From NCBI RefSeq assembly GCF_003234855.1, contig NZ_QKTO01000002.1, positions 248,001 to 312,000 on the forward strand: 64,000 nucleotides of DNA. Direction: 5' to 3'. Of this stretch, positions 8,483-15,551 are shown piece after piece (the first letter of the stretch is position 1; each line of letters opens with the position of its first letter). Below the pieces are notes generated by a model, which saw only the letters and a program-made list of their open reading frames with translations, ran no database searches and was not told where the DNA came from. The position numbers and the translations under genes were made by a program. This DNA comes from Curtobacterium sp. MCBD17_032. GTDB lineage: Bacteria; Actinomycetota; Actinomycetes; Actinomycetales; Microbacteriaceae.

Positions 8483-8495
8483 GTATGTTGCATAC
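8483..8495. promoter_or_regulatory. Perfect palindrome GTATG-TTG-CATAC, candidate operator
   Basis: An AT-rich perfect inverted repeat (GTATG/CATAC with a 3-base centre) in the intergenic region between the GNAT gene (minus) and the secreted-peptide operon (plus). It stands out in this GC-rich DNA and resembles GntR-type dyads. It is placed to control either or both transcripts. No regulator gene is adjacent. Confidence 0.5.
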
Positions 8496-8575
8496 GGATT
8501 CCTGGTGTTCCGGCCGCGTTCCGTCCTACCGTCGAACCGCCTGCGAGAGGGCTCGCAGGAGCGGAAGGAGAACGG

Positions 8576-8854
8576 ATGGTCACGAAGACGGTCCTGGGGT
8601 TGGTGGTCGTCGCGACGATCATCAGCGGCGGGCTCGCGGTCGACGCGGCGGCGGCGCCGGCAGCTGATGCGGCCGCGTGCTACGGCTCGGTGAGTCTGCT
8701 GAAGGGCAAGAACAACACCTGCTCGAGCGCTCGGCACTGGAACGCGATCCGGAACGCGAAGTCGAAGTACGGCGACTGGGTCGGCCGATCGCGCTGGTCG
8801 TCCCAGCGAGCGTGCTGGGCGAACGTCGTCTCCTACGGCATGACGGCCAGGTAG
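8576..8854 (+). CDS. Small secreted cationic Cys/Trp-rich peptide of unknown family
   Basis: A 92-residue precursor. Residues 1-34 form a clear signal peptide: basic start, hydrophobic VLGLVVVATIISGGLAV core, Ala-rich end. The remaining 58 residues contain three cysteines (35, 49, 80), four tryptophans (55, 68, 74, 81) and ten Lys/Arg, giving a strongly basic mature peptide. Cys35 directly follows DAAA, so either signal peptidase I processing or a weak lipobox is possible. GGAAGGAG ends five bases before the ATG. It is the first gene of a five-gene unit ending in an ABC exporter, which suggests a bacteriocin-like or signalling peptide. I do not recognise the family; it is not a lactococcin 972 match by eye. 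Confidence 0.75.
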   Translation: MVTKTVLGLVVVATIISGGLAVDAAAAPAADAAACYGSVSLLKGKNNTCSSARHWNAIRNAKSKYGDWVGRSRWSSQRACWANVVSYGMTAR

Positions 8855-8857
8855 ACG

Positions 8858-9481
8858 GTGCGCCGAGAGCACCGCCGCGCGTCGGCGGTCGTCGCGGGCG
8901 CGGCCGTGGTCTCGCTCGTCCTCACCGCGTGCGCGTCGGACGGTGCGTCGGGTCCACACCGCGGGTCGTCGAGCGCGTCCCTGCACGCTGCCGGGCCGTG
9001 GGCGGACGAGTTCCGGGAAGCACTCGACCACGGTGTCTCGGCCTACGAAGCCGCCGTCCTCGACGACGGGCAGGTCACCGTCGCCGAGCTCGAGGACGCG
9101 CACGACCGGGTCAGCCGGTGCCTCGCCGACTCCGGGTACGGGATCGAGTACGACCCGGACGGGGGCTTCGACCTGACCGCGCTCGACGGGAGGTACCCCG
9201 ACGACTTCTTCGAGCGCTCCGACCCGGTCCTCCGCGCGTGCGAGGAACGGTACGACGAGTACGTGACGATGCTCTTCGAGGAGACCCGGCGGAACCCGGA
9301 GAAGCAGGACGAGGCGAAGATCACCGTCGCGTGTCTGCGGCGAGCCGGTCTGGTCGGGAAGGACTACACCGAGCGGAAGTGGCGGACCGAGGGCGACGCC
9401 GGGGTGTTCTCGTTCGACGAGTACGCGCCGGCCGCGGTGCAGTGCCGGCTCGATCCGCTCGGCGTCTGGCGGGAACCGTGA
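8858..9481 (+). CDS. Putative lipoprotein of the peptide-exporter operon
   Basis: A 207-residue protein with a lipoprotein signal sequence: hydrophobic VVAGAAVVSLVLTAC with lipobox LTAC, so Cys25 would be lipidated. The mature part is acidic, contains further cysteines, and is probably helical (DGQVTVAELEDAHDRVSRCL, then CEERYDEYVTMLFEE). No catalytic motif is visible. The GTG start is three bases after the peptide gene's stop, implying coupled translation. By position it could be an immunity or accessory protein for the secreted peptide, but that is inference. The stop overlaps the next gene by four bases. Confidence 0.8.
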   Translation: MRREHRRASAVVAGAAVVSLVLTACASDGASGPHRGSSSASLHAAGPWADEFREALDHGVSAYEAAVLDDGQVTVAELEDAHDRVSRCLADSGYGIEYDPDGGFDLTALDGRYPDDFFERSDPVLRACEERYDEYVTMLFEETRRNPEKQDEAKITVACLRRAGLVGKDYTERKWRTEGDAGVFSFDEYAPAAVQCRLDPLGVWREP

Positions 9482-10551
9482 GTCGGCAGCGCCGTACGGC
9501 GGTGTCCGGCTCGCTCATCGGTCTCGGCAGCCTCCTCGTCGCTGCGGCTGCTGCGGTCGGAGCGGTCGTCGCACTGCCGACGGATCCGCCCGCCGCCCTG
9601 GAGACGGCGACCCCGGCCGAGACCGTCACGGTGACGAACCGGACGGACGCCGACGAGCACCAGGTGCAACTCGCGCTCGACACCGGCGCGCCCCGATCGG
9701 TGGTGACGAGCCGGACCGGCATCGTGACGTCCTCGTCGTGTTCGACGGGCGGGTTCCTCCGGAGCGGCTCGGAGGTCGCCCGGGTCGACGACGTGCCGGT
9801 CATCGCGCTCGCGAGCGGGACGCCGCTGTTCCGGGACCTCCGGGTCGACGACCGGGGCGCGGACGTGCGTGGCCTGCAACAGGAGCTCGCCCGACTCGGG
9901 TCGACGATCGCGGTCGACGGCATCGTCGGACCGGGGACGCTCCGGGCGGCGAGGTCGTTCCTCCTGTCCCACGACGTCCCCCGGGCAGCGGTCCCGGACG
10001 ACACGATCGAGCGTTCGGTGTTCGCCTGGATCCCGGCGGCCGAGGCGACGGTCCGGACGTGTACCGCGGTGGTCGGAGCGCCGGTCGACGCCGACGGCAC
10101 ACTCGTCGAACTGCCCGCGGAGCTGCGAGGTGCCCGGATCGAACAGCTCCCGACGGAGACAGTGGCTGGCGCACGCGAGATCTCCGTCGGGCAGTTGCGC
10201 GCGGCCGTCGACGACAACGGTGTGGTGGCCGACCCGGACGCGCTCGCGCAGATCGGTGCCTTGCCGGAGTACGCCGCCACCGTTGCTTCTGCGGACGGCG
10301 TCCCGACGCTGCCGGCGACGTGGTCGCTCGCCGAGCCACTCGAGGTCGCCGTCGTCCCGCCGAGCGCGCTCTGGGACGTCCGGGACCACCACGCGTGCGT
10401 CCAACCGGTGACCGGCGATCCGCTCCCGGTCGAGGTGGTCGGCTCGGAGCTCGGACAGTCGTTCGTCCGGGTCGAAACGGGTGGGACGCCTGGGCACGCG
10501 GCGCTTGCCCGAGTCCGCGCCGCACCGGACACCGGACGGTCATGCCGGTGA
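9478..10551 (+). CDS. MacA-like adaptor with inserted peptidoglycan-binding domain
   Basis: A 357-residue protein anchored by an N-terminal helix (about 11-33). A peptidoglycan-binding domain 1 lies at about 119-165 (DRGADVRGLQQELARLG, then VDGIVGPGTLRAARSF). The flanking segments VPVIALASGTPLFRDL and LEVAVVPPSALWDV match the pattern of actinobacterial periplasmic-adaptor proteins that carry this insert. Such proteins couple an ABC exporter to the cell wall. It starts at a GTG overlapping the lipoprotein stop (GTGA) and is followed directly by the ATPase and permease genes, making a MacAB-type set. Confidence 0.82.
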   Translation: MSRQRRTAVSGSLIGLGSLLVAAAAAVGAVVALPTDPPAALETATPAETVTVTNRTDADEHQVQLALDTGAPRSVVTSRTGIVTSSSCSTGGFLRSGSEVARVDDVPVIALASGTPLFRDLRVDDRGADVRGLQQELARLGSTIAVDGIVGPGTLRAARSFLLSHDVPRAAVPDDTIERSVFAWIPAAEATVRTCTAVVGAPVDADGTLVELPAELRGARIEQLPTETVAGAREISVGQLRAAVDDNGVVADPDALAQIGALPEYAATVASADGVPTLPATWSLAEPLEVAVVPPSALWDVRDHHACVQPVTGDPLPVEVVGSELGQSFVRVETGGTPGHAALARVRAAPDTGRSCR

Positions 10552-11144
10552 GCCTCCACGGGGTCGGGCACCGGTGGCCGAACGGGACCGAGCTGTTCCA
10601 CGGCGTCGACCGGACGTTCGACGACGGCACGGTGACGGCGCTCATCGGTCCGAGTGGCTCCGGCAAGTCGACCCTGCTCGCGATCCTCGCGCGGATGACC
10701 ACCCCGACGTCGGGACGCGTGGAGCTGCCCGACGACGCGGCCGTGCTCTGGGTGTTCCAGAACCCGCACGGTGTCGCCCGGCGCACGGCCCTCGACCACG
10801 TGACCCTGCCACTGCTCGCAAGCGGGCTGCGCCGACGTGCAGCCGAGGAGCGGGCGCGGACGATCCTCGAGCGCTTCGGCCTGGCACCCCGAGCGACTGC
10901 GCGTTTCCGCGAGCTGTCCGGAGGCGAGGCGCAACGGCTGATGCTCGCCCGCGGTGTCGCTGCGGCGCCGACGCTGATGCTCGTCGACGAACCGACCGCC
11001 CAGCTCGACCGGACGACCGCGGCGGAGGTGAACGGCGTGATCGCCGGACTCGCAGCCGCCGGCACGACCGTCGTCGTCGCGACGCACGACGACGCGACGC
11101 GGGCTGCGTGCGGTGACGTCCTCGACCTCGGGACGTTCCGGTGA
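10542..11144 (+). CDS. ABC transporter ATP-binding protein (MacB/LolD-like)
   Basis: A 200-residue ABC ATPase. Walker A GPSGSGKS is at 36-43, Q-loop Gln73, signature LSGGEAQ at 125-131, Walker B LMLVDE at 145-150 and H-loop His182. The short size and simple domain layout fit the MacB/LolD/FtsE exporter class. The ATG at 10542 overlaps the adaptor stop by ten bases; a GTG at 10548 would give the usual GTGA overlap and is equally plausible. It is coupled to the permease gene by another GTGA overlap. It powers the exporter of this operon. Confidence 0.93.
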   Translation: MPVSLHGVGHRWPNGTELFHGVDRTFDDGTVTALIGPSGSGKSTLLAILARMTTPTSGRVELPDDAAVLWVFQNPHGVARRTALDHVTLPLLASGLRRRAAEERARTILERFGLAPRATARFRELSGGEAQRLMLARGVAAAPTLMLVDEPTAQLDRTTAAEVNGVIAGLAAAGTTVVVATHDDATRAACGDVLDLGTFR

Positions 11145-12229
11145 CGCGGCCGACCATGCCGGTGACCGAGGTGGTGCGCGAGGCATGGCGTGACCTCGCG
11201 ACGGGGGCGGGCGCTGCGGTGGCGTGCGCGGTCGTCCTCGCGGCGCTGCTCGGCGGGGTGGTCGGCCTCCGGACCCTGACCATCGCCGGGGACGTCCGCG
11301 CTGCTGCCGAGTGGGTGGCGTCCGGAGCGGCGACCCAGGTCTTCACCGCGGCGGGTCGGATCGACGGCCGTACGTGTTCGGCCCTCGTGGACGAGCCGGA
11401 CGTCCTCGCAGCCGGGGCGTTCCGTCGGCTCGATGACGGCGTGCTCATCGCAGCGCTCCCGGGGACCTCGATCCCGACCTACGAGGTCACGAGCGGGGCG
11501 ACCGCGCTGTTCAGCGTCACCGGGACGACCGGCGGTCCGGGTGTCGTCGTCGCACCGGATGTGGCCGAGGAGCTGGGCGTCCGACCGGGCGAGCAGATCG
11601 TGACACCGGACGGACCGGTCCCGGTCGCGGGCGTCTACTCGTACCCGGACGACGGCCGTGACCCCGACTTGGCGTACGCGGTCCTGGCGCCGACCGCTGT
11701 CGACGACGCACCCTTCGACGCCTGCTGGGCGACGACCTGGCCGGAGGACGAGACGGCCGGCGCGGCCCTGCGGCGGACGCTGCTGCCGGCGAAGGGCTCC
11801 GAGGACGGCGAGCGGTCGACGCTGGGACAACTCAACCCGCGTTCCGGAACGGCCTTCGCCCCGAGCCGGTTGCCGGCCCCGAACCTGCTGGAGGGCGCGG
11901 CGCTCGGACTCGGGCTGGCCGTCGGGAGCGCAGCCGTGTTCCGTCGGCGACTGCCGATCGCCTCTGACCGGCATGTCGGCGTCAGCACAGCGGCGCAGGC
12001 ACTGGGCGTCGCCGTGCAGCACCTCGTGTGGGGTGCGATCGGCGCCCTCCTGGCGCTCGCCGTGTCCGTGGTGCTGGTCCGGGGCCTCCCGTCCGGTGAC
12101 GGACTGCCCATCGTCGAGGGCGCCGCGCTCCTCTGCGGGCTCGGACTCGTCGGAGCGGTCGCAGGAGGTGCGGCGGCCGTTCCCCTCGTGCGCGAGCGGG
12201 CGCTGCACCGCTACTTCCGCACCCGCTGA
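11141..12229 (+). CDS. FtsX/MacB-like ABC transporter permease
   Basis: A 362-residue membrane protein. One helix lies near the N-terminus (about 22-44), then an extracytoplasmic domain of about 200 residues, then three helices at the C-terminus (about 247-352). This four-helix layout is that of FtsX/MacB permeases, which push substrates across from the outer face by mechanical coupling rather than through a channel. The GTG start overlaps the ATPase stop. Two cysteines occur in the outer domain. It is the last gene of the operon. The substrate is unknown; the small secreted peptide or its antagonists are candidates. Confidence 0.85.
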   Translation: MTRPTMPVTEVVREAWRDLATGAGAAVACAVVLAALLGGVVGLRTLTIAGDVRAAAEWVASGAATQVFTAAGRIDGRTCSALVDEPDVLAAGAFRRLDDGVLIAALPGTSIPTYEVTSGATALFSVTGTTGGPGVVVAPDVAEELGVRPGEQIVTPDGPVPVAGVYSYPDDGRDPDLAYAVLAPTAVDDAPFDACWATTWPEDETAGAALRRTLLPAKGSEDGERSTLGQLNPRSGTAFAPSRLPAPNLLEGAALGLGLAVGSAAVFRRRLPIASDRHVGVSTAAQALGVAVQHLVWGAIGALLALAVSVVLVRGLPSGDGLPIVEGAALLCGLGLVGAVAGGAAAVPLVRERALHRYFRTR

Positions 12230-12280
12230 CCCGAGCGAACACGGGACCCTCGATGCGAGGGCACCGGAGACCGGACAGCC

Positions 12281-12341
12281 GACACCCGACACCCGACACC
12301 CGACACCCGACACCCGACACCCGACACCCGACACCCGACAC
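12281..12341 (+). repeat. Heptanucleotide tandem repeat (GACACCC)n
   Basis: Eight perfect copies of GACACCC run from 12281 to 12336, with five bases of a ninth copy. It sits 51 bases after the permease stop in a gene-free gap. Such short perfect arrays change length easily by slippage. Because it is non-coding, any effect would be on mRNA 3' ends or a nearby promoter. Confidence 0.95.
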
Positions 12342-12343
12342 GA

Positions 12344-12443
12344 GCCTCCCGGCCGTGGCCGCGACCCGGAACCGCCAGCCCGCGCACCCGGGCCAGAGGG
12401 CCCCGGGCACCGAGCGGCTGGCCCGCGCACCCGGCCGGGAGGC
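12344..12443. terminator. Large interrupted inverted repeat between convergent genes
   Basis: GCCTCCCGGCCG at 12344-12355 pairs perfectly with CGGCCGGGAGGC at 12432-12443. The 76-base interior contains a smaller CCCGGGCC/GGCCC hairpin and two copies of a CCCGCGCACCCGG sequence. It lies between the ABC operon and the VOC gene, which converge, so a bidirectional terminator is the likeliest role. Confidence 0.55.
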
Positions 12444-12462
12444 CCAGCTCGCGCCCGACGGC

Positions 12463-13374
12463 TCACCCGCGTCCTGCGGTGGTCACCTCGATGCGGTTCG
12501 CCCAGGGGTCCTCGAACGCGACCGTCCGACCGTCGTCCGCGGCCTGCACCCCGGCGTCCCGCATGCGCGCGGTGAGTGCACCGAGGTCGTCGTCGGCCGG
12601 CACCTCGATGCGCACGAGGCCCAACCCGAGGGCGAGCTGGCGGCGTCCGGCCCCGCGCGAGTTCCACGTGTTCATCGCCATGTGGTGGTGGTACCCGCCG
12701 GCGCTGACGAACAACGCCTGCCCGCCCATCGCCGCGGTGGTCTCGAAGCCGAGCGTGTCGACGTAGAAGGCCTCCGCGGCGGCGACGTCCCCGACCGACA
12801 GGTGCACGTGGCCGACGCGCCCCGGCCGGGAGGCTGCGTCCTCCAGCGCATCGGCGGTCAGGTGTTCCTGCAGGAAGGCGTTCGGATCGATGTACACGGT
12901 GTCCATGTCGATCGAGCCGTGCGTCCACGACCACTGCGTCCGGTCGCGGTCCCAGTAGAGCTCGACGCCGTTGCCCTCGGGGTCGGTGAAGTAGAACGCG
13001 TTGCTGACGAGGTGGTCGGCGCTGCCGGTGAAGGACCGCAGGTAGGTCGTGGCGACGGAGTACAGCGCGGCGGCGAGGTCGGCCCGGGTGTCGAAGAGGA
13101 CGGCGGTGTGGAACAGTCCGGCCTGCCCCGGTCCGGCGTTCCGGAGCGACGGCTCGTGCTCGAGGACGAGGACCGGCACGGTGAGGGGGCCGCCTCCGGT
13201 GGCGCCGGCAGTGCCGGCGGCCGGTCGTCCGAGCACCACCCGGCCGCCCTCCTGCGCGAGCACCGTCAGTCGCACGCCGTCCCGGTAGTAGGCCGTCATC
13301 GCGTCGAGGTCGGCGACCCGGAGCGTGACGGCGCCCATCCCGGTGTCCGCGGCGAGGAGGTCCTGCGAGTGCAT
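12463..13374 (-). CDS. VOC-superfamily dioxygenase/glyoxalase-like protein (CatE-like)
   Basis: A 303-residue protein with two tandem vicinal-oxygen-chelate domains. The first opens with MGAVTLRVADLDAMTAYYRD and ends with FYFTDPEGNGVELY; the second opens with GHVHLSVGDVAAAEAFYVDTLGF and ends with FEDPWANRIEV. Metal-ligand candidates are the His in GHVHLSV, the Glu in GVELYWD and the Glu near the C-terminus. This resembles extradiol catechol 2,3-dioxygenase CatE-like proteins. The ATG at 13374 is preferred because TGAGGGC precedes it; a GTG at 13404 would add ten residues. Substrate not predicted. Confidence 0.85.
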   Translation of the reverse strand: MHSQDLLAADTGMGAVTLRVADLDAMTAYYRDGVRLTVLAQEGGRVVLGRPAAGTAGATGGGPLTVPVLVLEHEPSLRNAGPGQAGLFHTAVLFDTRADLAAALYSVATTYLRSFTGSADHLVSNAFYFTDPEGNGVELYWDRDRTQWSWTHGSIDMDTVYIDPNAFLQEHLTADALEDAASRPGRVGHVHLSVGDVAAAEAFYVDTLGFETTAAMGGQALFVSAGGYHHHMAMNTWNSRGAGRRQLALGLGLVRIEVPADDDLGALTARMRDAGVQAADDGRTVAFEDPWANRIEVTTAGRG

Positions 13375-13416
13375 GCCCTCAGTGTGCGCCGGATTCGGTG
13401 ACACGTCAACGAAACA

Positions 13417-14196
13417 CTACTTCGCGCTGAACCCGCCGTCCGTCTTGAGCAGCTGCCCGTTCACCCACCCGCCGTCCGGCCCGCACAGGAAGCCGACGAG
13501 CGCGGCCGTGTCCCGAGGTGTCGACGCACGTCCGAGCGGGGTCTGGTCCACGGCGGCCTGCCGGATCTCATCGGTCATCCACCCCGTGTCGTTCGGCCCC
13601 GGGTTGATGGTGTTCGCGCTGACCCGCACGTCCCCGAGTTCGATCGCGGCACCGACGACGAGGCGGTCGAGTGCGCCCTTGCTCGTCCCGTACGGCAGGT
13701 TGAAGCCGACGTGGTCGCTCGTCAGGGCGATCACGCGTCGCCGGTCGAGGGGTGCGTCGGCCCCTTCGCGGAGCCGGCGCGCATAGGCCTGCACGATGAG
13801 GAACGGCGCCCGCACGTTCACGGCCAGGTGCCTGTCGAAGGACTCCACCGTCGTCGTCGCGAAGTCCGAGTCCACGGACTCGCAGTGCGACATGACGACC
13901 GCGGTCACCGGGGCGCCCGCCTCCGCCTCGGCCCGGCCGACGAGCGCGGCCGCCTGCTCGGCGTCGGCCAGGTCGACCGGGAGGCGCGTCACGGCTGCAC
14001 CCGCCGCCGCGCACTCGGACACGACCGCGTCCACCCCCTCCGGGTCCGCGGCTCCGTGCACGCGCTCGTCGTACGGGCCCCACCAGCTCAGGGCGAGGTC
14101 CCAGCCGTCCGCCGCCAGGCGGGTCGCGATCGCGGCACCGATGCCGGCGCGGCGGCCGACCCCGGTCACCAGGGCGAGTGGTCTGCGGTTGGTCAT
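13417..14196 (-). CDS. SDR family oxidoreductase
   Basis: A 259-residue Rossmann-fold enzyme. The nucleotide-binding segment reads TGVGRRAGIG and the active-site YGTSK gives the Tyr-x-x-x-Lys pair, with a serine in the preceding LTSDH segment. The usual NNAG motif is replaced by SHCES, which sets it apart from the FabG group; it is closer to the atypical 3-oxoacyl-ACP reductase-like SDRs. The C-terminus GQLLKTDGGFSAK is standard. It lies 42 bases from the VOC gene on the same strand and may be co-transcribed with it. Substrate unknown. Confidence 0.88.
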   Translation of the reverse strand: MTNRRPLALVTGVGRRAGIGAAIATRLAADGWDLALSWWGPYDERVHGAADPEGVDAVVSECAAAGAAVTRLPVDLADAEQAAALVGRAEAEAGAPVTAVVMSHCESVDSDFATTTVESFDRHLAVNVRAPFLIVQAYARRLREGADAPLDRRRVIALTSDHVGFNLPYGTSKGALDRLVVGAAIELGDVRVSANTINPGPNDTGWMTDEIRQAAVDQTPLGRASTPRDTAALVGFLCGPDGGWVNGQLLKTDGGFSAK

Positions 14197-14301
14197 CCGG
14201 GCCTCCGTCCCGACCGTGCGTCGGTGCGCGGCCGGGACGAGTTTGCCATCGCACCCGGTTGCTCGTCAGCCCGACCGGCGGGAACGGGCCAAGATGGACC
14301 G

Positions 14302-14832
14302 ATGCCCCCCGAACGCCGCGGTCGCCCTCGACCCCAGGACCTGCCGGTCGCGCACGTCCGTGACCGGATGTCGTCGTACATCTACGGCAACATCACCGTG
14401 CTCGCCGTCGCGATCGCGGTCTCGCCCGAACAGATCCACCACGGAGCAGCCGTGCTCACCGTGCTGGCGACGGCGGTGCTGACGTACCTCGCGCACGTGC
14501 TCGCGCACCTCGTGGCACACGCGATCGGGGACACCGCCGACGACACGGCACGGCGGGAGTCCGTGGCGGTGATCACCCGGAACGCCAACCCGATCGCGAC
14601 CTCAGGACTCATCCCCGCCGTCCTCTACGCGGCCGCGTGGATCGGTTGGGTCCCGGCCGAGTGGGCGCAGACCGCCGCGGTCGTCATCCTGGTCGTCCGC
14701 ATCGGCCTGGTCGGGGTGTTCCTCCAGCGGTTCCGCGGCAAGCAGCCGTCGTTCCTCGGGCTCTGGGGCGGCGTCCTGCTCGCCGCCGTCGCGCTCGTCA
14801 TCTCCGTCGTGAAGGTCGTGGTCACCCATTGA
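14302..14832 (+). CDS. Four-helix membrane protein of unknown function
   Basis: A 176-residue protein with about four hydrophobic helices: NITVLAVAIAV, TVLATAVLTYLAHVLAHL, a helix around AVLYAAAWIGW with VVILVVRIGLVGV, and a final LLAAVALVISVVKV. The His-rich YLAHVLAHLVAHAIG face in helix 2 is notable and could bind a metal or a cofactor. The family is not one I can name. The gene's stop overlaps the TTG start of the signal peptidase gene (TTGA), so the two are translationally coupled. Confidence 0.75.
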   Translation: MPPERRGRPRPQDLPVAHVRDRMSSYIYGNITVLAVAIAVSPEQIHHGAAVLTVLATAVLTYLAHVLAHLVAHAIGDTADDTARRESVAVITRNANPIATSGLIPAVLYAAAWIGWVPAEWAQTAAVVILVVRIGLVGVFLQRFRGKQPSFLGLWGGVLLAAVALVISVVKVVVTH

Positions 14833-15467
14833 GCGAGACAGATCCGTCGGCCGCGACCGAGCAGACCCGTGGTCGGTCCACGGCCCGGTTCCTGCGTGAC
14901 CTCGTGGTGATCGTGGTGGCGGCGCTCGTCGTGTCCTTCCTGGTCAAGGCGTTCCTGGTGCGGTCGTTCTACATCCCGTCCGAGTCGATGGAGGACACCC
15001 TGCTCGTCGGGGACCGGGTCCTCGTGAACGAACTCGTGCCCGATGTCATGTCGCTCGAGCGCGGTGACGTCGTCGTGTTCCGCGACCCGAACGCGTGGCT
15101 CGCCCCGGGGCAGGGCGAGGACCTCATCAAGCGCGTGATCGGGCTGCCGGGGGACCGGGTCGAGTGCTGCGACGCCCAGGGCCGGCTGTCGGTCAACGGG
15201 CACGCGGTGGACGAGCCGTACGTGCGCCTGCCGGCGGACGTGGACCGGGTCTCCGGCGAGGACTTCTCGATCACGGTGCCGGACGGTCGTGTCTGGGTCA
15301 TGGGTGACAACCGGTACAACTCCGCCGACTCGCGCGTCCACGGCAACGTGCCGGTCGAGGACATCGTCGGCCGGGCGTTCGTGATCACCTGGCCGGTCGA
15401 CCGCTGGTCGGTGCTGTCGCGGTACGGCGACGAGTGGGACGCGGTTCCCGACGCCGGGGCCGACTGA
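14829..15467 (+). CDS. lepB: Signal peptidase I
   Basis: A 212-residue membrane-anchored serine protease that cleaves Sec and Tat signal peptides. One N-terminal helix (about 25-45) precedes the SESM motif with catalytic Ser53; the general base Lys101 is in DLIKRVIGLPGD. The GDNRYNSADSR box near residue 160 is conserved. The TTG start overlaps the preceding stop (TTGA); the family N-terminus fits this start and no ATG is available nearby. The window does not include rnhB or rplS, the usual neighbours of lepB, so this may be an additional paralogue. Confidence 0.95.
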   Translation: MSETDPSAATEQTRGRSTARFLRDLVVIVVAALVVSFLVKAFLVRSFYIPSESMEDTLLVGDRVLVNELVPDVMSLERGDVVVFRDPNAWLAPGQGEDLIKRVIGLPGDRVECCDAQGRLSVNGHAVDEPYVRLPADVDRVSGEDFSITVPDGRVWVMGDNRYNSADSRVHGNVPVEDIVGRAFVITWPVDRWSVLSRYGDEWDAVPDAGAD

Positions 15468-15551
15468 TCGCGAGCCTGACCCGCTGACTGGGGTCACGCG
15501 TTCTCCGGAACTCCGAGAGGGCATGTCCGGTATCCGCGTTAGCGTGGACGC

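Noticed and set aside
8576..8854. Small peptide considered as lactococcin 972 family
   Set aside because: Lactococcin 972-type peptides lack cysteines and end in an aromatic-rich strand pattern; this peptide has three cysteines and a different layout.
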